DNA of 64,000 bases from the NCBI GenBank assembly GCA_037179385.1, contig CM074180.1:26269455-26333454 (forward strand), given 5' to 3'. The notes under the pieces are model-generated. The model was not told the origin of the DNA, ran no database searches, and saw only the letters and a program-made list of their open reading frames with translations. Below are positions 33,502 to 47,570 of the stretch, piece after piece (position 1 is the stretch's first letter; every line of letters starts with the position of its first letter). A program made the position numbers and the translations under genes. Origin of the DNA: Holothuria scabra. Its lineage: Eukaryota > Echinodermata > Holothuroidea > Aspidochirotida > Holothuriidae.

Positions 33502-35403
33502 ATTAAAAGGAAGTGGACGTAGCATGGAGTCCTGTTCAAGGACTATTAAAAGGCTTGGGTGCTGAAGGTTGGAGAGTTGGCGGTGATTGAAAGGCTTGCG
33601 TATTCGCTTATGAAAAACCCTGTATATCAGAAACGTACGGCCGTGTTAAAATCGTGATTGAGATTTTCCCTAGATCAATTAACGTATGTTGCCATCTATC
33701 ACTCGCGTTGTGACGTTGCCCAATTAAATTCTCCTGGTTCAACCAGATGTCCCATTCCATACCCCAGCCCCCCGTTCCGCGTCCCCTCCCCCAAGTTCCC
33801 ATGAACTGCCCCATCTTTATTTCCACCTAACTGTGAGCTTCATGTGAATTTCTCTCATTTTGGTTGGACAGAAGCAGGTTTGTGCGTATGTTTTTAGCTT
33901 TCAGGCATCCTTAAGCTTTCGAGTTTTGAACAGATTACGTGTTGATGTAGATTCAAGACGTATGTCCTGGTACGTCCAAGGAAATGCTTCTTAAGTATGC
34001 AATATAAACAAAACGTTTCAAAACTCATCCCTTATCCAAAATCCCCTAACCATACACGTACGGGTGAATTCCAGTTTGAGAGCAGAAGATTTTTGCCCGG
34101 AAAATGCAATTCTGTCCGAGAGACCATCTTAGCGGAGCGCCACCATTAACGCAGAGCGTACAACGAATGAAGCAGCCGTTATTTTCAACTTTTGTTTGCG
34201 ACAAAATTTTCACTCCCCTCGTACTTAATTATTGAAATTGTCTATGTGACTCTCCGAACTGCCGACCATAAATGATTTTAGATTTTACATCTAACGTTGT
34301 TTGAAAAAATGTCTTACCAAGTGGCTTAATTTTCAGTCAGACACAAGAGAAGACATTCTTACACGCAGTATATCATCTGATCATTATGTAATTGAAAACC
34401 AACCTACTCGATTCTTATTGCAGTTGCCAGGACTGAAGTGACAGAATAGATGGCCCTATAAGAAAAAACAATATTGTCTTGTGTATTGGAGAAAAGCCAT
34501 GGTGGGGACCACATGGGGGCAAAGCTCTGTCATTCAAGTTTTTACATGATTCTAAAAGACCAGAAATTCCTCAGTCTAATTTGGCGATTGGAAAAATCCC
34601 AGAACTTTTCTCAACCTTCGAGGAATGATTGTTCCTTTTCAACGCACAGGGCTTTTCGAATGCGTGGCGATTTTATCTATTTTCATTAGGCTCATGAAAA
34701 TGTTACCCTGACTATGATCCTTAAGGCGAGGGGGAGGGGGGTAAATTTTTGCAAGAATTAGGATATTAGAGCATCTCCGACGTTGAGTTGAGAAAGAGTC
34801 TCAAGTAAAGCTCATGAATAATACGGTAGCTTTTTTGCGTTGCCCGAATCCGCAGCGAATCTACACACATGCTCAGAATAATTGAAACTTTTCAAACTCA
34901 AGAGGATGCCCATTTTTTGCAAATTCCTGCCGGAATTATAGTTCTTGGGGATATTTTTGCGGCAGTCTGTCTCATCAACCTGCCTCGTATACCTATTCAT
35001 GTAATTTCACATTTAGCTAGGAGCCAATGGGAGGGAAACCAAACGAGCTACAGAACTTCTGGACTGCAAACGTAATTGAACAATCACTTGACCGTTAATC
35101 TCCGCACCATCGGACTTTCATGTGTGGTCTCTTTCGAAACTGGCTGAAAAAGAGTTGATAGTACACTTAAACTCAGCAGTGGCGGCGCTACGGGAAGCTA
35201 GAGGGACATTACCCCCTCCTCCAGATATTGTCCTTGTCCTTTCACTACCCCCCCCCCCCCCCAAGCTAGGTTAGTTAGGGGTTGGGTTAACCGAAAAACT
35301 CCAGAGACTTAATTTTATATCCACAAATTTTGACATTATGTCACCGCCACTGGTCCAAAGGTAGAGAAGCCTCGGAGACCACCGCCACTATATCTCACCC
35401 TTA
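33502..35403. other. Intergenic, no gene seen
   Basis: Includes at 34085-34165 an inverted relative of the 28110-28660 repeat (agcggagcgccaccattaac) and a poly-C run at 35248-35263 preceded by 'agtggcggcgctacggg'. No coding exon recognised. Confidence 0.4.
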
Positions 35404-35985
35404 TTTAGAGGCATGTTCTGGTGGCGTTTCACATCTGTCTTGTAAGAAAAACAAAAATATTCCAGACCATGTCCTTCAAAGCCTATCACAATGCCATTTT
35501 CCTAACTCAAGATATCTCACTTTAAAGATTGGTTATTTTTGTTAAAAAATAACTCTCCTTTTCACCAAAGCCACAAAAAGTCATGTAATGTGGGCACATT
35601 GCTTCAAATTCCTTTTGTTTTTCTTTATAATTGAAGGTCCTGTTTGTCCTTGAAATTTGATACTGTTGGAATGTTTGAATATCTTTTCCTGTAGATCTAG
35701 CATTACCCTCCACAATACATAGAGTACAACCAACAAAATTGCTTAATATTGCCTGCAGCGGCATCATAATTATAAATAAATTGAATGCAATTATAAATTA
35801 TTGTGCCACGATGACATCACAGATTTCCCATGATGCATCAAATCCCAAGAAAATTTGCATTACTTTAAAAATTTGTATCTTCTGAACGCTATAAGCTATC
35901 GAGATGCTGTTTTCACCTTCTGAAAGAGAAAATTTTTCTGCTTATTTTAAAGTTAACCAATTTTGTCTCCAGAACATGCCTTTAA
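35404..35985. mobile_element. MITE with ~20-bp TIRs (AGGCATGTTCTGG)
   Basis: The left end TTTAGAGGCATGTTCTGGTG is mirrored by the right end CTCCAGAACATGCCTTTAA. The 580-bp interior is AT-rich and non-coding. Confidence 0.6.
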
Positions 35986-38900
35986 TGAACTGATTTAAAC
36001 TAGTTTCAGAATCCGTATATGACCATGTCATAAGGCAAAAGCTGACTGACTCAGCAGCACAGGATATTCAGGTCCATGCAATCCTCATTTCAAGGGTAGT
36101 GGTAGCATTAGAATGTCCGGAGGGTTATAATTTGAAAATATAAATCGAGTTGTTGAAAATCATCAGTGTCAATTACCAAACTATAAACTATCAAATGTTT
36201 TATTAAGACATAATAAATATTGGGTTAACACTGTGCAACACTTTGCATAAACAACAAGTTGCTTTGGAAACATTCAAACTTTGAAAAGGTTTACCCAGTG
36301 AATTGTAAAACATACTGATGTAATTCCAAATGATTTTTCCATAGGAAAGCTTACCTCATAACTACCAAGTAAAGTCAAGGCTTTCCTCTGACATGTGACA
36401 CTACCTTTAAACATTCATTTTTTCACTGTATCACAAATACAGACCCACTTTGGAAAAGACATCTACAGGTAACAATACTCTCTGTCTGGCATATTTCTAC
36501 AACATATTAGTACATCACGAATCATGTATTTTTCTGTTAGCTGTGAACAACTCCACATCCAGTGGTTGTGTGTCCATATGGTCAGGGAGGTGGTTGCTGC
36601 ACTCTCCCCCTCCCCTCTCTCCCTCCCTTCTCCCCCTCCCCCCAAAAATGGTTTGCCATTGCCCTTTTTAGGTTTTTAACAACCCTCTTCAATGCATCCT
36701 ATGCAGGCCATTTCCACTCCCTCTGACCAAAAATCTTTAGCTTTACCAACTGTCTGCAACATCACCTTTTTACTGTAATTGTGATCACATTCAATAGAAT
36801 ACCTTGGCATTTGGCAAAGGGATTTCTCGCCTTTACCATGGAGGTAAGGGGACCTCTGGGCAAAAAAATGGTTGTTCTCAGGGTAACAATTATAACAGCC
36901 TTAACAGGGTCATTTGCCATTTGTAAGAGTCTCACCCTGTGAAATGTCTTCCAATGGTACATATATGCCCAGATATAGTGCAGAGGAATAAAAAAAAATT
37001 AAAAAAAGAACACAAGACAGTTAAAATTATGCGTGAGAATATTTCCATACTTGTATTTTCTAAATTTTTCTTCCAAACATTTGAAAAAGTGAAACAACAT
37101 GTACACGGATTGAAGACAATTTTACCATTCCTTTTCACAAAATGAAGTCATTCAAAGTTTAGAACAGTTATAAAATCTACCTTTGTCTGAGTAATGAGAA
37201 ATATACATTGCATCCTAAGCAAACTACAGCACATGCCTTACAGAGAGACTAATAAATTATGGTCCAGGACACTAATAAATCTTTCCGAAAACTTTATAAA
37301 ATAAATATGAATACCTCAGGAATACCTCTGGCTGACCATTTCCATCTACAAATACTAGAAAGCCTACCTATATCTATGGCAAGAAAATAAGTTCTAACAA
37401 TGACCATTTCTGAAAATTATTCCAGGCTTTTTTTTTGTTTTTGTTTTGCAGATGAATTGTTATGGGTTAAGAAGGACACTTTTGATTGACAGATATAATT
37501 TGCAGACTCTAAAATCCAGGCATTTTAACACATATCTGCCAGGAAGGGATAAGACAAAATGACAAATGTTGAGATGTACGGTTCATCAATTTACTCTGTC
37601 CAATCTAAAAAGGACAAAAGAGCACTACAAATGAAATATTCCAGGACTAAAACAACTGAAGCAAAGTTGTTGTATTTTCCTCTCTCTCTCTCTCTTTTTA
37701 TGGTTAGGTACTGAAAATGTCAAAGAGTACTGTAGCAGAACACCAGAGAGCTAATAAAGTCCTGATGAGTGGATGCCCCAAGGGATTGAAAGCTAGAAGA
37801 AATCAAATTTTATGCAAATACAGAAAAGAGTCAAAACAATGACCATAAGGCGGTCTTTGAAAAAGCTATGTATAAAATTGTCAGTGTCCATTCAGGACAA
37901 AATCCCTAGGGGGCCAGTTCAGGCACTGCCTATGTAAGGCATCACCATCATTTAGCACATAGTGTATGTACCATTTTAGGGAATCTCAGAGGGAGGGGCA
38001 ATCCCCCCCTTCATGATGAGCAATGGCTCAAGGAATGATGAATATCTTCACGAAAGGGGAGGAGGATAGGTATTTTCAGAGTGGGGATGCCTTGGAAGGG
38101 GAATCATTCTTGTCTTGATTCCAACAGATATGAGATCCCACATCCTTTCTAGGAATTTCAAACTTCCACCACACCATCTACCCAGTGGTTATTGTTGTAA
38201 ACAATCCAAATTATGAAATTGAAATTAATTTGAAATGTATAATTTTTTAAACCCAAATGCATATTGCCATTGCTTTTTTGAGTTATTTTCTCTGATATTT
38301 CACCTGTGAATGAGCTTACACTACAGGAATAAATTCTGAAATAATTAGTGTTCAAATCTATTACACAACCTGACTTGACCAAATCTACTGGACTCTACAA
38401 ACCAATCTTGAATGTGTACCTTTGAGATTCCATTCATTGGAGATATAAAAACAAGTAAATAGTTTTGGTGCAGATTCAGCTGCATATTCCATATCACAAA
38501 ACACACTGTGATTGGCTATTATGCAGTAAAACCACCAGACTTTTATATTGATTTGTACATAAAAACTGTTGTGAAATGTGACGTTTTTCACCAGTACTAA
38601 TAGCTTAAAATGCTGTTTGCAATTCTGAGATATTTTGAAGTAGGGCACAGACAGTTTCCAGCAAAACTTAGCTCATATGTGGAGTGCACTTGAGTTGAAA
38701 CATTGATCACACCGTCATGCTTGGAACGTGAATTTCCGTGAAGAAATATAAAAACTCCAATAAAGGTAGAAGAGGGTCACTCAACCCTCTGTAACTGTTC
38801 ATCTCCTGATCGATAGATTCTTTCTCGCTCTCCTCTTATCTTCACTCTAAACTAATTGCCAACTGAGTTCCGATCCATCACAGACTACTTTTTATGTCAC

Positions 38901-40761
38901 GGATGGCAGTAGTAACAATTTTTCATGAGTGTAGGATTTGCGCAGGGGCTGTGAAAAGGTGTTTCTCCTTGTTAGTCCAGTGTGCTATTAGGCAGATCTG
39001 CATGGACATGTGATGTCTTGACGTCAAGATATTTATCTAGCGATGGATTTCTGCCTTGACTTTTCTCTGTCAGCTAACAAATAACATAACTGTACAGTTA
39101 GGCTTAAGCACCTCAGTAAAAGGGTAGTTAACATTCCAACAATGTCAAAACTTTTACACACCATATCTACTGTAAGATGCTTGTCAGATAATAGGATGGC
39201 AATCCAACATTCTAAAGCTGGCTGTTCCATCACAACTCATGGCTGTTGTGCCAAGCCAAGTCCAATTGCTTGTACTCTGTGAGTCATTACAGCACCATTT
39301 CAATACCATAGGCTGCAGCTGGCTCACCTAGGCTGCAACTGCCTTAAACTTGGTTGGGACATAAGCGATCAACATGGTCTACCATTATGATGTGTACTTT
39401 TATGAAAAATGGTTACACATGCTACAGCTAGGCTGGCTGAGGGAGATCACCCTCAGGGGTTGCAGCTTGGCCAATTTAACCATGGTAGCTTAACAAGGAT
39501 AACATATTAAGAGGATGCAAAATGCATCATTATAATCTCCAAATGCCAATACATTGTTCTGCTATTCTAACAAAAGATATTGACAAAAGACTGTTTTACA
39601 AAGATAAGGTCATCATTAGGTTGATGTTAAAAAATTTTTTATGGGAAAAATCAAACTGTGGCATATTTGTTGTACAATAATAAAAAGGGCAAATTAAACA
39701 AACAAAAATATAGCTTAAATATCTGATGTACTTCATCTTTGGTCAACTAAACACTTAAACCAAATAATCTTCAACTGTCATTCCCTGGGAAAAATTTAAA
39801 AGCTCCCATCCATGACATACTGTAATCGAAAGATGAAGACAATATAGATTGTTTTTTTTACAAGAGTCATAGCAGCATATTAAATACACTTACAAGACTA
39901 ACATATATATCTGATGAAAGTCACAACAAAAACTGATGTGAAATAGTTACAAAATTTAACTGGCAACCTCCTTCAAGATTCTTCAAAACTTTTACAAAAT
40001 TGATCTTTTCCTGACTCCTATCAATTTTAATTGCACAAATGGAATCGCCTTTGAAACATATGAAAGTCCTCCTGTCTGTATTGACTTAAATTGTGATATA
40101 CTGACACTAAAGTGAGTATAGTACATAGAGTAGGTTTTTCTTTATCAGCTAGAGTACATTGATCACATTTAGTCCAACTCTGGATCAATAAAGTAATGCA
40201 CAAATTTATCAAATGTGGGACACACAATCTCACCCCTGGACAAGATCAGTAGTGTTTGTAAGCAGTGTCAAACATTTTGATGCACCGACACAAATTGACC
40301 AAACATTTCATAAACTTTGACAAACTTTGATACACAATTCCTGCAGAATGAGACACACATAGCCACCTACATGTGCCACACCTCTTTTTGTTGCTTAGTT
40401 TGAAGAACATCAACATTTTGTCACACTTTGACACACCCCTGAATCTCAACTCGGATGATGATGATGACGATACACATTTGACTCAACACTGCCTGTGGGT
40501 CAAAGGGAACATCATACAATTCATAAGTGCAGTGTATCATTATATTGTTTACAGCTCATACACTATACAACATTACAGCATTATTGTATTGGAACATAGA
40601 TTTCACTTAAAAGGAGCAAAGTTCATTTGCAGTATAAAAGTTTGACTTGGCAACATTTAAACAACAGATATGAAGGAAGTGTGAAATACAGAGAAAAGAA
40701 AATCAAATTGCAAACACAAAAGCCTATTTCCCTATTTAAAGTACTACAAATACCTAGATAA
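35986..40761. other. Long intergenic or intronic stretch, no feature supported
   Basis: No exon with both splice signals and a plausible frame was found. There is a (CT)n tract at about 37680-37695. It could be 3' flank of the minus-strand gene whose last coding exon is at 45711-45784. Confidence 0.35.
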
Positions 40762-41050
40762 CTAGAAAGCCAAAAGGCTTAGTGATTCCTTGACGAAAAG
40801 GGGTGCTTTGTTGTCCTCGTAAACCACTGAAAATGGTGACCTCAAATGACCTTTGACCTCTACCAAAAACAATAGGGTTCTTCCTCTCAACATGGCAAAT
40901 CTACATACCAAATATGAAAAGTGTCGGTCATTTCTATCTCAAGATATCACGATTACAAGGAGCGTCACAAGCACACATACATACACACACACACACATAC
41001 ACACGACATCACCATCGCATAGATTCCATGCCTGCCTTCAGCAAGGAATC
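40762..41050 (-). mobile_element. Helentron-like element with a single tandem unit
   Basis: Read on the minus strand it begins GATTCCTTGCTG, has the paired GGCA(T)GGAATC, a (TG)n tract, and one unit with AGGTCAAAGGTCA and AGGTCA four bases on. It ends CAAGGAATCACT, hairpin AAGCC-TTTT-GGCTT and CTAG. Both ends match the multi-unit copies, showing that unit number varies among copies with the same ends. Confidence 0.72.
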
Positions 41051-41510
41051 AAAAAGGGTGTTAAAAAAATTTCTAGTGTGTGAAAAGGACCAGGCTACGA
41101 CAAACACTAGGTTCTTTAAATTCTCTGAGGTAAGGAAGAAAACTTATCTGAGAAAGACCTAGACCAAAATATGCAATGGTTCTTTTACTGTAAGTCTAGC
41201 CAATCAAAAAAAAGAGGTTGTTGGGGTAACATGGGGGTAGGGGGTGAGGGAGGGGAGTACAAGATTCTACATTCCAACACACACAGAGTTTTGAGGACCA
41301 TTTGAAAATAAATTTGGAGCGGGGAGGAGTGCAGAATTATTCCATCACACACAGTTTTGGGGACCATTGGAATCTAAAATTGAGTATTCTAATGTCAAAG
41401 GAATTACTCCTTGAACATAACAAAATATTCTTAGATTAACTGACTTAACTCCATCTGCTAAACTCTTGGGAATCTCTAGTCAAGATAGCTACGCACTTTT
41501 ATGATCGGCT
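41051..41510. other. Intergenic, no feature seen
   Basis: Two short stretches (about 41265-41300 and 41335-41365) repeat 'cacacacagttttggggaccatt'-like words. Nothing else recognised. Confidence 0.35.
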
Positions 41511-41514
41511 GCAT

Positions 41515-41760
41515 GAACAAGTGGTTAGAGGCTTAGAGCATCCGACCTGCAGTAGGGAGTGCTAAAGTTCAAGTCCTGGCCATATCATATCGAAGACTCT
41601 TCAACTTGGAACTTACTGTCATTATACTTTGTGCTTAGCATAACCAATAGAGCAGGGAAAATAAGCCAGTAATCAGCTACAACTGGAAAAGAGGCAGTGT
41701 CATGCTGGACTTCAATTGTTTGGAAACTGAGCAGGCAAAAAAACTCCTTAAAACTAACTT
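41515..41760 (+). mobile_element. SINE, near full length with tRNA-like head
   Basis: The head has an A-box-like gtggttagaggc at 41521-41532 and a good B-box gttcaagtcc at 41567-41576, spaced as in a tRNA promoter. The body and tail match the other copies (cttactgtcatt, gcataaccaatagagcaggg, ctacaactgg, ggaaactgagc). The two boxes would make it an RNA polymerase III-type SINE of tRNA origin. It is not a functional tRNA, as no cloverleaf was made out. Confidence 0.72.
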
Positions 41761-42139
41761 GTCAGCTCTGCAAGATGGGCTCATGATTGGGTAAGATCTG
41801 CCAGGCATTGCCGCACAAGTTATTTCATGAATGCAATTCACAATTTATGAATGACATGTTATCCAAGTTGTATCAGTATAACCAGCTCCTTCACTAAAAA
41901 ACTTTTAAAGACAAAGTTTGCACCATCACTGCTGAATTAAGTTCATCAAGGGATTTCTATAACTGTGATGGGCAATGTCTTTGATCCACATCAAAATGAT
42001 GTTTATTAAATGTCCGCCATATCACAATTTTGAGTTCAGTGTAGTATCACTGTCATGTACAAATGAAACTTTTCAACTTAATAAGCTGTTATTTACCCAA
42101 CTTCCATGCTACCATGTTTTATGAACTTAAAGGAAAATA

Positions 42140-42200
42140 TTCATCATCCCAGACTGTTCCAATTCTCACAACCTACTTACTTACAGTTCCTCTCACAGTT
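42140..42200. repeat. Fragment of the TTAA MITE family
   Basis: The words 'cagactgttccaattctcac' and 'aacctacttacttac' parallel the left part of the element at 6035-6338. Confidence 0.4.
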
Positions 42201-42587
42201 AGTCCTTTAATACTGGGACCAGTGTGGTAAACGAGTCACTAGATTAGAGACTCAAGTCACCAGTTTTCAAACTTTCATGTGACTTGACTCGAGTCACTGT
42301 ACTATTTCAACGGGGAAATTACTTCTGAATTCTATGGAGTCACTATCATTTTGAGAGGAAGTGACTTGAGTCTTGTTACGACACTAACTGGGACACAAAC
42401 CTGGTTAACTGCTTCATGACATAGTCTAGTAAGCATACCAGGTCCCAATGCCTAGTCCACAAAACGATTACAAATGCAATTGGAGTTACAGTACTTAAAG
42501 TGAAGTAGATTCACAACACACTCATTGCAGGCTGAAAATTATAAGCTACTTTGATTTTTCTAATATTTCAAAGAGTTGTACTAATTG

Positions 42588-42690
42588 AGTTAGTTAGATA
42601 GAGTGTTATACCAAAGTATCCAACAAATTGGTTCAAGTCAAGCTAGCCACAGTCTTTTTTCCAGTTGTGGCACACTGTACTGATTGAGGG
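42588..42690 (-). mobile_element. SINE fragment (3' body), minus strand
   Basis: The reverse complement has 'gccacaactggaaaaaagac', 'tagcttgacttgaacc' and a tail of CTAACT repeats, as in the other copies. Confidence 0.6.
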
Positions 42691-42744
42691 AGTTGGTAAA
42701 CCAGGGTAAATTGCAAATTAGGGCGATGAGAAACTGCCTTTTAT

Positions 42745-43225
42745 GTGACCTCCATGAGGAGATATGAGCACTTAAAGTTTTCACATTTTTAACAATAAGT
42801 CAACTTGAAGCAAGCACTTATGACATCATATCCCCACATTAGTGCACAGTCTTTTGTTTTTCTTTAACATTTAGAGTTAATTTTCTCCTACTCAAACCCA
42901 TGTTATAAAAATGTGATTGCATAAGTGGTATGAGAACTTAAGAAATTTTGCATCCCCCGCGCTGAGGTCCTATTCCTATTAACTTCAAGGTCAACACAAC
43001 AGTCTGATAAAACAAAGGAAAACAAAGCATTCCTTGTCAATGTGAGGAAATGATATAAGCTCTGTTGCCCTCAAACTCACTTTGGAAAACAAATCTGCTG
43101 ACTTCAGTTACTGATATCTCGAGATCTACAAGTCCGATTTGAATAGAACTTTCAAAAAACTGTGTAGATTTGATTCCTCTTTCATATATGAAAATTAAAT
43201 TTTTGCTTAAACTTCCCCTTTAAAG
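42745..43225 (+). repeat. Dispersed repeat, copy 1 of a direct pair
   Basis: Shares ordered words with 45975-46465: 'gatatgagca', 'tgacatcatatcc', 'tttgtttttctttaa', 'aatttctcct', 'gtcaacacaacagtctga', 'actgatatc' and 'tgaaaatta'. Roughly 75% similar by eye, non-coding, ends not defined. Confidence 0.55.
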
Positions 43226-45710
43226 ACAAATAAATCAAACATTACAATGACATAAAATACAATCTACTGCATATTCAAAATAGCCAAACAGCATCATAAA
43301 ACTAACAGCAGGTGCAGTTACACCATCACACGATGCATGAACCAACAACTTTATTTCTGTCTGGCAATGGCTGTGCATAGAAAATGAAGAAAAAATTATG
43401 CATAAGTTTAGAGCTTGTTAAAAAAATCAGTTTACATAAAAACTGTTCTTGAGGCACAATAAATGACCCTTGTTTGCGTTCCTAATGGACTTCAAGTTGT
43501 CAACCACGCATAAGAGGTACTTGATAAGATGTAGGAGAGATCTTAGACAAGCTATGCTGGTAATGATAATGAGTGTGTCTTTTACGAAAGACATTCAATT
43601 TCGACAGATGTAAATCACTTGTCCCACCTACAATTTCATACAAGTTTACAATTGCTTAGAAATGATGTGAAAAAAGGTTTATTAAAAAAAAAAAAAAAAA
43701 GACACACACAGGAAAGGTCAATGACACAGACAAGTACATGAAGACAGATAATACAAAGTTGTAACATATCACAAACAATAGATAGGAAAGTTAGACAACC
43801 CTTCCTAGGACTTCCTATGAAACCCGAGGGAGCTTCAATATCTTCATTCTTTTGTGCTTCCTTTTAAGTGTACTCAGTATCTGGTTTGCTTGGTGGGCTT
43901 ATCTGCTCAGATTTCTTTGTTAAATATGAATTGGAATACATGAACAAGGACAGAGGTTACTTTGTCCTGCACTAAGGATATCAGGTAAACATCTGTCTGC
44001 CTATAAATCAGCTGACCATGTTTATCTACCAACAGGATCAAATTTGGTAATTGATATAAAGAAATTGACAAGATTGCAGAATCTGGTTGACTTGTTCACC
44101 CTATGCAATTTGGATTCTGATTTGGGGAGGACCACATACTAAATCCTGATTCATCCTCATCCAGACACAACTGTCCTCAGTTTGATGCTTCAGGGTGAGT
44201 ATACATGACTTGGATGTGTACTCAAAATACTCTCAATACAGTATAGTTTGGGGGTGAGAGGGCTGGTCCTTTAATTGAGTATGATGGGAGAGTCATTAAA
44301 CCTAATTACTGAGCAGTATGGGCAGTTGAGCACAGGAAGATTTAAAGTGACTCTGCAATAACTGCCAGTTAGATTAGGGTGCATAGCTTTTTCTAGTCCC
44401 CAGCAGTGGGCAGACAAAGGGACAATAGCCACTTCTAACTGTGTGCACAGATTGTAAAATTAACTCCACAAGTCCTGGTATCATTGATGCTGCAGTATGC
44501 TCTTTTGTTCTGCTAACAATAGGCCATTCATAAGTGCCACCTAAGGTGCTATTCAAACTCACTCTGTCACTCACTCTGGTAGCTATTTAAAGACTTCATT
44601 GTTCCCTCTATGTAGTCTCTGCCCACGACTGTCTCATTAACATGCCCAGTGGACTGCTTGTGGTGACTTCACTGTTCAGAATATTCGGTAGGAGCACAGT
44701 GGGTAGGGTAGTAGCCTGCTGACAGCTGGACACTAGAAAATTTCTATGCTCCCTCACTGACTTTGCCCTAAGCCTTGGTAACCACTCAGAACAACTTCTG
44801 TTGAACAAAACATGTGAAGAACTCCTGATAGATTTCAATCACGATTCCAACCATGATTACAGATCTCAACCATGATTACAGATTCCAAACGCGGCTCCTT
44901 CCTTTTACTGTAATTAGGTTTAAGGGAAAGGGCCAAAATTCCCTGGAAAAAACAAGGTCCCAACTGTATGGTATCTTCTGGGCAGGCAAGCAGGATAGAA
45001 GATGTCATTGGGCAACCTCTCTATTGGGGGTCACCCAGTGCTGCATTGGAAGCTTGCCAGGGACTTACTGCAGGAACAAGAGGTGGACAAATGCTTTGAC
45101 ATTTCCAAACCATGATTAATCTAAAATGGCCCCCTGCAATCCTTGGCTCTCTCCCAGCGACCAGGAAGATTGTTTGTTTGAACAAGCGGAACAATTGATT
45201 TCCTTATCTTTGCATGCTTGGGTGACTTTCAACTGCATTTGGTAATTGATACCAATCCAGGGTCCCCGTCCAAAAGCCTGATTCACCAGGTATGTGGTTA
45301 ATAGAGTTTTAAAGCAACTGTCTTCATAATGTAAGTAGAAATTACATATTAATAGGCGGTATTAAGGAGAGGTTATGCAGATTCTGGAAACAAAGAAACA
45401 AAAATTGACAGCTTGATGAAAAATAATATTAAATTAAACTTTTCAAAGAGCACTGGACTTTCAAAGTGTTGGCAAAGGTGATAACTTAAAGTTTGACTAC
45501 TCGATGAATCCATATCTGAGCCTACCATCTCATCCACATTGCACAAGACAAACAGCCTCCTCTTTATGGAGAGCAGAATGCAATATAAAAAATCTACTGC
45601 AACATCTTGCTCTCTTGCAGACTACAGTACCAACATACAGTAGTGCAAGGAACTTTTTCGTTCCAAATCTTGTCCTTCAATCTCACAGGCCTCTCCTCAA
45701 AGTAAGGATT
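43226..45710. other. Possible 3' flank of minus-strand gene; no other gene seen
   Basis: Contains a poly-A run at 43684-43700 and a MITE-family fragment at about 44100-44285 (atccagacacaactgtcctc, gtttgggggtgagagggc, tcctttaa). Open frames at 44374-45119 lack motifs. Confidence 0.35.
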
Positions 45711-45784
45711 TCAAGCTGGGGGAGATGAATTGCTCACTCTTGTGCTGCGGCGGTTTCTTTTCATGCGCTCATGTTTATACTCAG
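45711..45784 (-). CDS. Terminal coding exon of an unidentified minus-strand gene
   Basis: On the minus strand a textbook acceptor (long pyrimidine tract, then ttccctttcttccag) ends at 45785. The frame that completes a split codon reads EYKHERMKRNRRSTRVSN then SSPPA and stop (TGA at 45713-45711). The basic, Arg/Lys-rich sequence with a Ser/Pro end looks like a real C-terminus, and codon use is unlike the AT-rich surroundings (a CpG-containing run encoding RNRRS). I do not recognise the protein. Upstream exons should lie at higher coordinates, but none could be confirmed. The local CpG content and the quality of the acceptor are the main support. Confidence 0.5.
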
Positions 45785-47570
45785 CTGGAAGAAAGGGAAT
45801 ATAAAGAAAAAAAAACATAAATTAAAGAACTACAGCAGACAGGGGATAACTGGCGACAAAACAGAACACAAAAAACCAGTAAATCATTGTTAGGCTTATT
45901 TATTTATTTGTAGGTTATTTACTTGCAAGAAGGATTTTAAGTTCACATCAAGTTTGGTCATGTTTGAGAGGTACCTATTCTAAGCATGTTGGTGAAATCC
46001 TCAAGATATGAGCAGGTAAAGTTGACACATTTTCAGCAAAAAGTGAACTTGAATCAAGCACAATGACATCATATCCTCACAGTAATGTACAGAGTTTGTT
46101 TTTCTTTAAACTTTACAACTAATTTTCTCCTTAGGAATCCCACACTATCAGAATGTGATTAAATGAGAGGCATCAAAGCTTAACAAACTTTGCATTCCGC
46201 ATGATGGGGAAGTCTAATCCTTGCTTTAAACTTCAAGAGCAACACAACAGTCTGAAAAAACAACGAGAAACAAAGCTTTCCCTGTCAATGTGCAGAAGTG
46301 ATGTAACATCTGCTGAACTCAAGCTCACTGTGGAACACAAATCTAGTAACTTCATTTACTGATATCATGAGAAAAAAATCTGATTTCTGATTTTGAATGG
46401 AAGCTCCACACTGTAGATTTGGTTCCGCTCTTACATGTGAAAATTAACTATTTGCTACAAGTTTTACAACTGTGTGACACACCCTCTAATTCCCCAGGAG
46501 TGGTGAGTCAAATTGGCACCATGTTCATTTGAGTTGCGATGCACAGATGTGTAAAAGTTCTCCAAATGATGAATCAAAGCAACATAATACAGTAGGTGCT
46601 TAATGGTTCCATCGTATTCTACAAGAAACATATTGCACCAGCCATCTATTCAATGTTTGGTAGGTTTGGTGACAGGTCATTGCAACAATACACAAAAATT
46701 ATTCATGCTCTAAATGAACATTGACCAACCTCTCTTGGGGGGTCAGAGAGTGCACCATACAACTGATATTGTACTTTAATAATAAATGAAAACAACAACT
46801 ACTGGGTTTCCCTCAAATTTGAACACATCAAAGATCCCAACCAACATCATTGTGAATGTGCGCCCTTTGAGCATTTTGCATTTATGCAAATGCTTAAAGG
46901 GCAAAAACAGTCACCCCAAATTTATTTCGAAGTAAGAGCACGGCCAATGGACACTGTGGTTTCTTGCTGGATATTATAAGAATTGTATGGCCAGTAGAAA
47001 AGCTGATAAATTGACCTAAACTCATACCCATTGTTTGTAATATCTTCACAAGGGGTATTTTAGTACTAATATTCCATGAAACAAAAGATTAAATTCTCGA
47101 GGACTAACTAAAATTCAACTTGCATATTACTTATTGATCCTTCAAAAACATTTCCTCATTTCAACACGTACACAATTTGGTCACAGAGAGAAAGAACACC
47201 CCTTGTACTTCTCTCATAAGCTATTTTGACCTGCTCTCAAATAAAACTGGATTTATTCAGCAAAGTAAGCATATGATAATAGAATGATGATTAGGTTACC
47301 TCACTGAACACAGTATTAGAGACATGATCTATACACTGCTTCCAACCGCATAGAAACCAGTTTTAAAGAAGTGTGACCTGTGCCATAAATTTTAGTTATT
47401 GTCCTCTTATAACTTCAAATGATCCAAAATCTGTGTGAAACTGGAAGGAAGCATCACTAAATGAACATAAAGGCCAAATTTCTAAGGTATTTCAGGTGTG
47501 TAAGCCAGGTGAAGTAAAAGATCTATAGAACCTGTCATTACAGTATCTTGTTTACAAGATTTTTTAAATA
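45785..47570 (-). other. Probable intron upstream of the 45711-45784 exon
   Basis: No further exon recognised. Holds the second copy of the dispersed repeat at 45975-46465. Confidence 0.35.
45975..46465 (+). repeat. Dispersed repeat, copy 2 of a direct pair
   Basis: Parallel to 42745-43225 in the same orientation, about 3.2 kb apart, with the shared ordered words listed for that copy. Confidence 0.55.

Noticed and set aside
41515..41600. Possible tRNA gene with A- and B-box
   Set aside because: It continues into the shared SINE body, and a cloverleaf with proper acceptor stem was not found.
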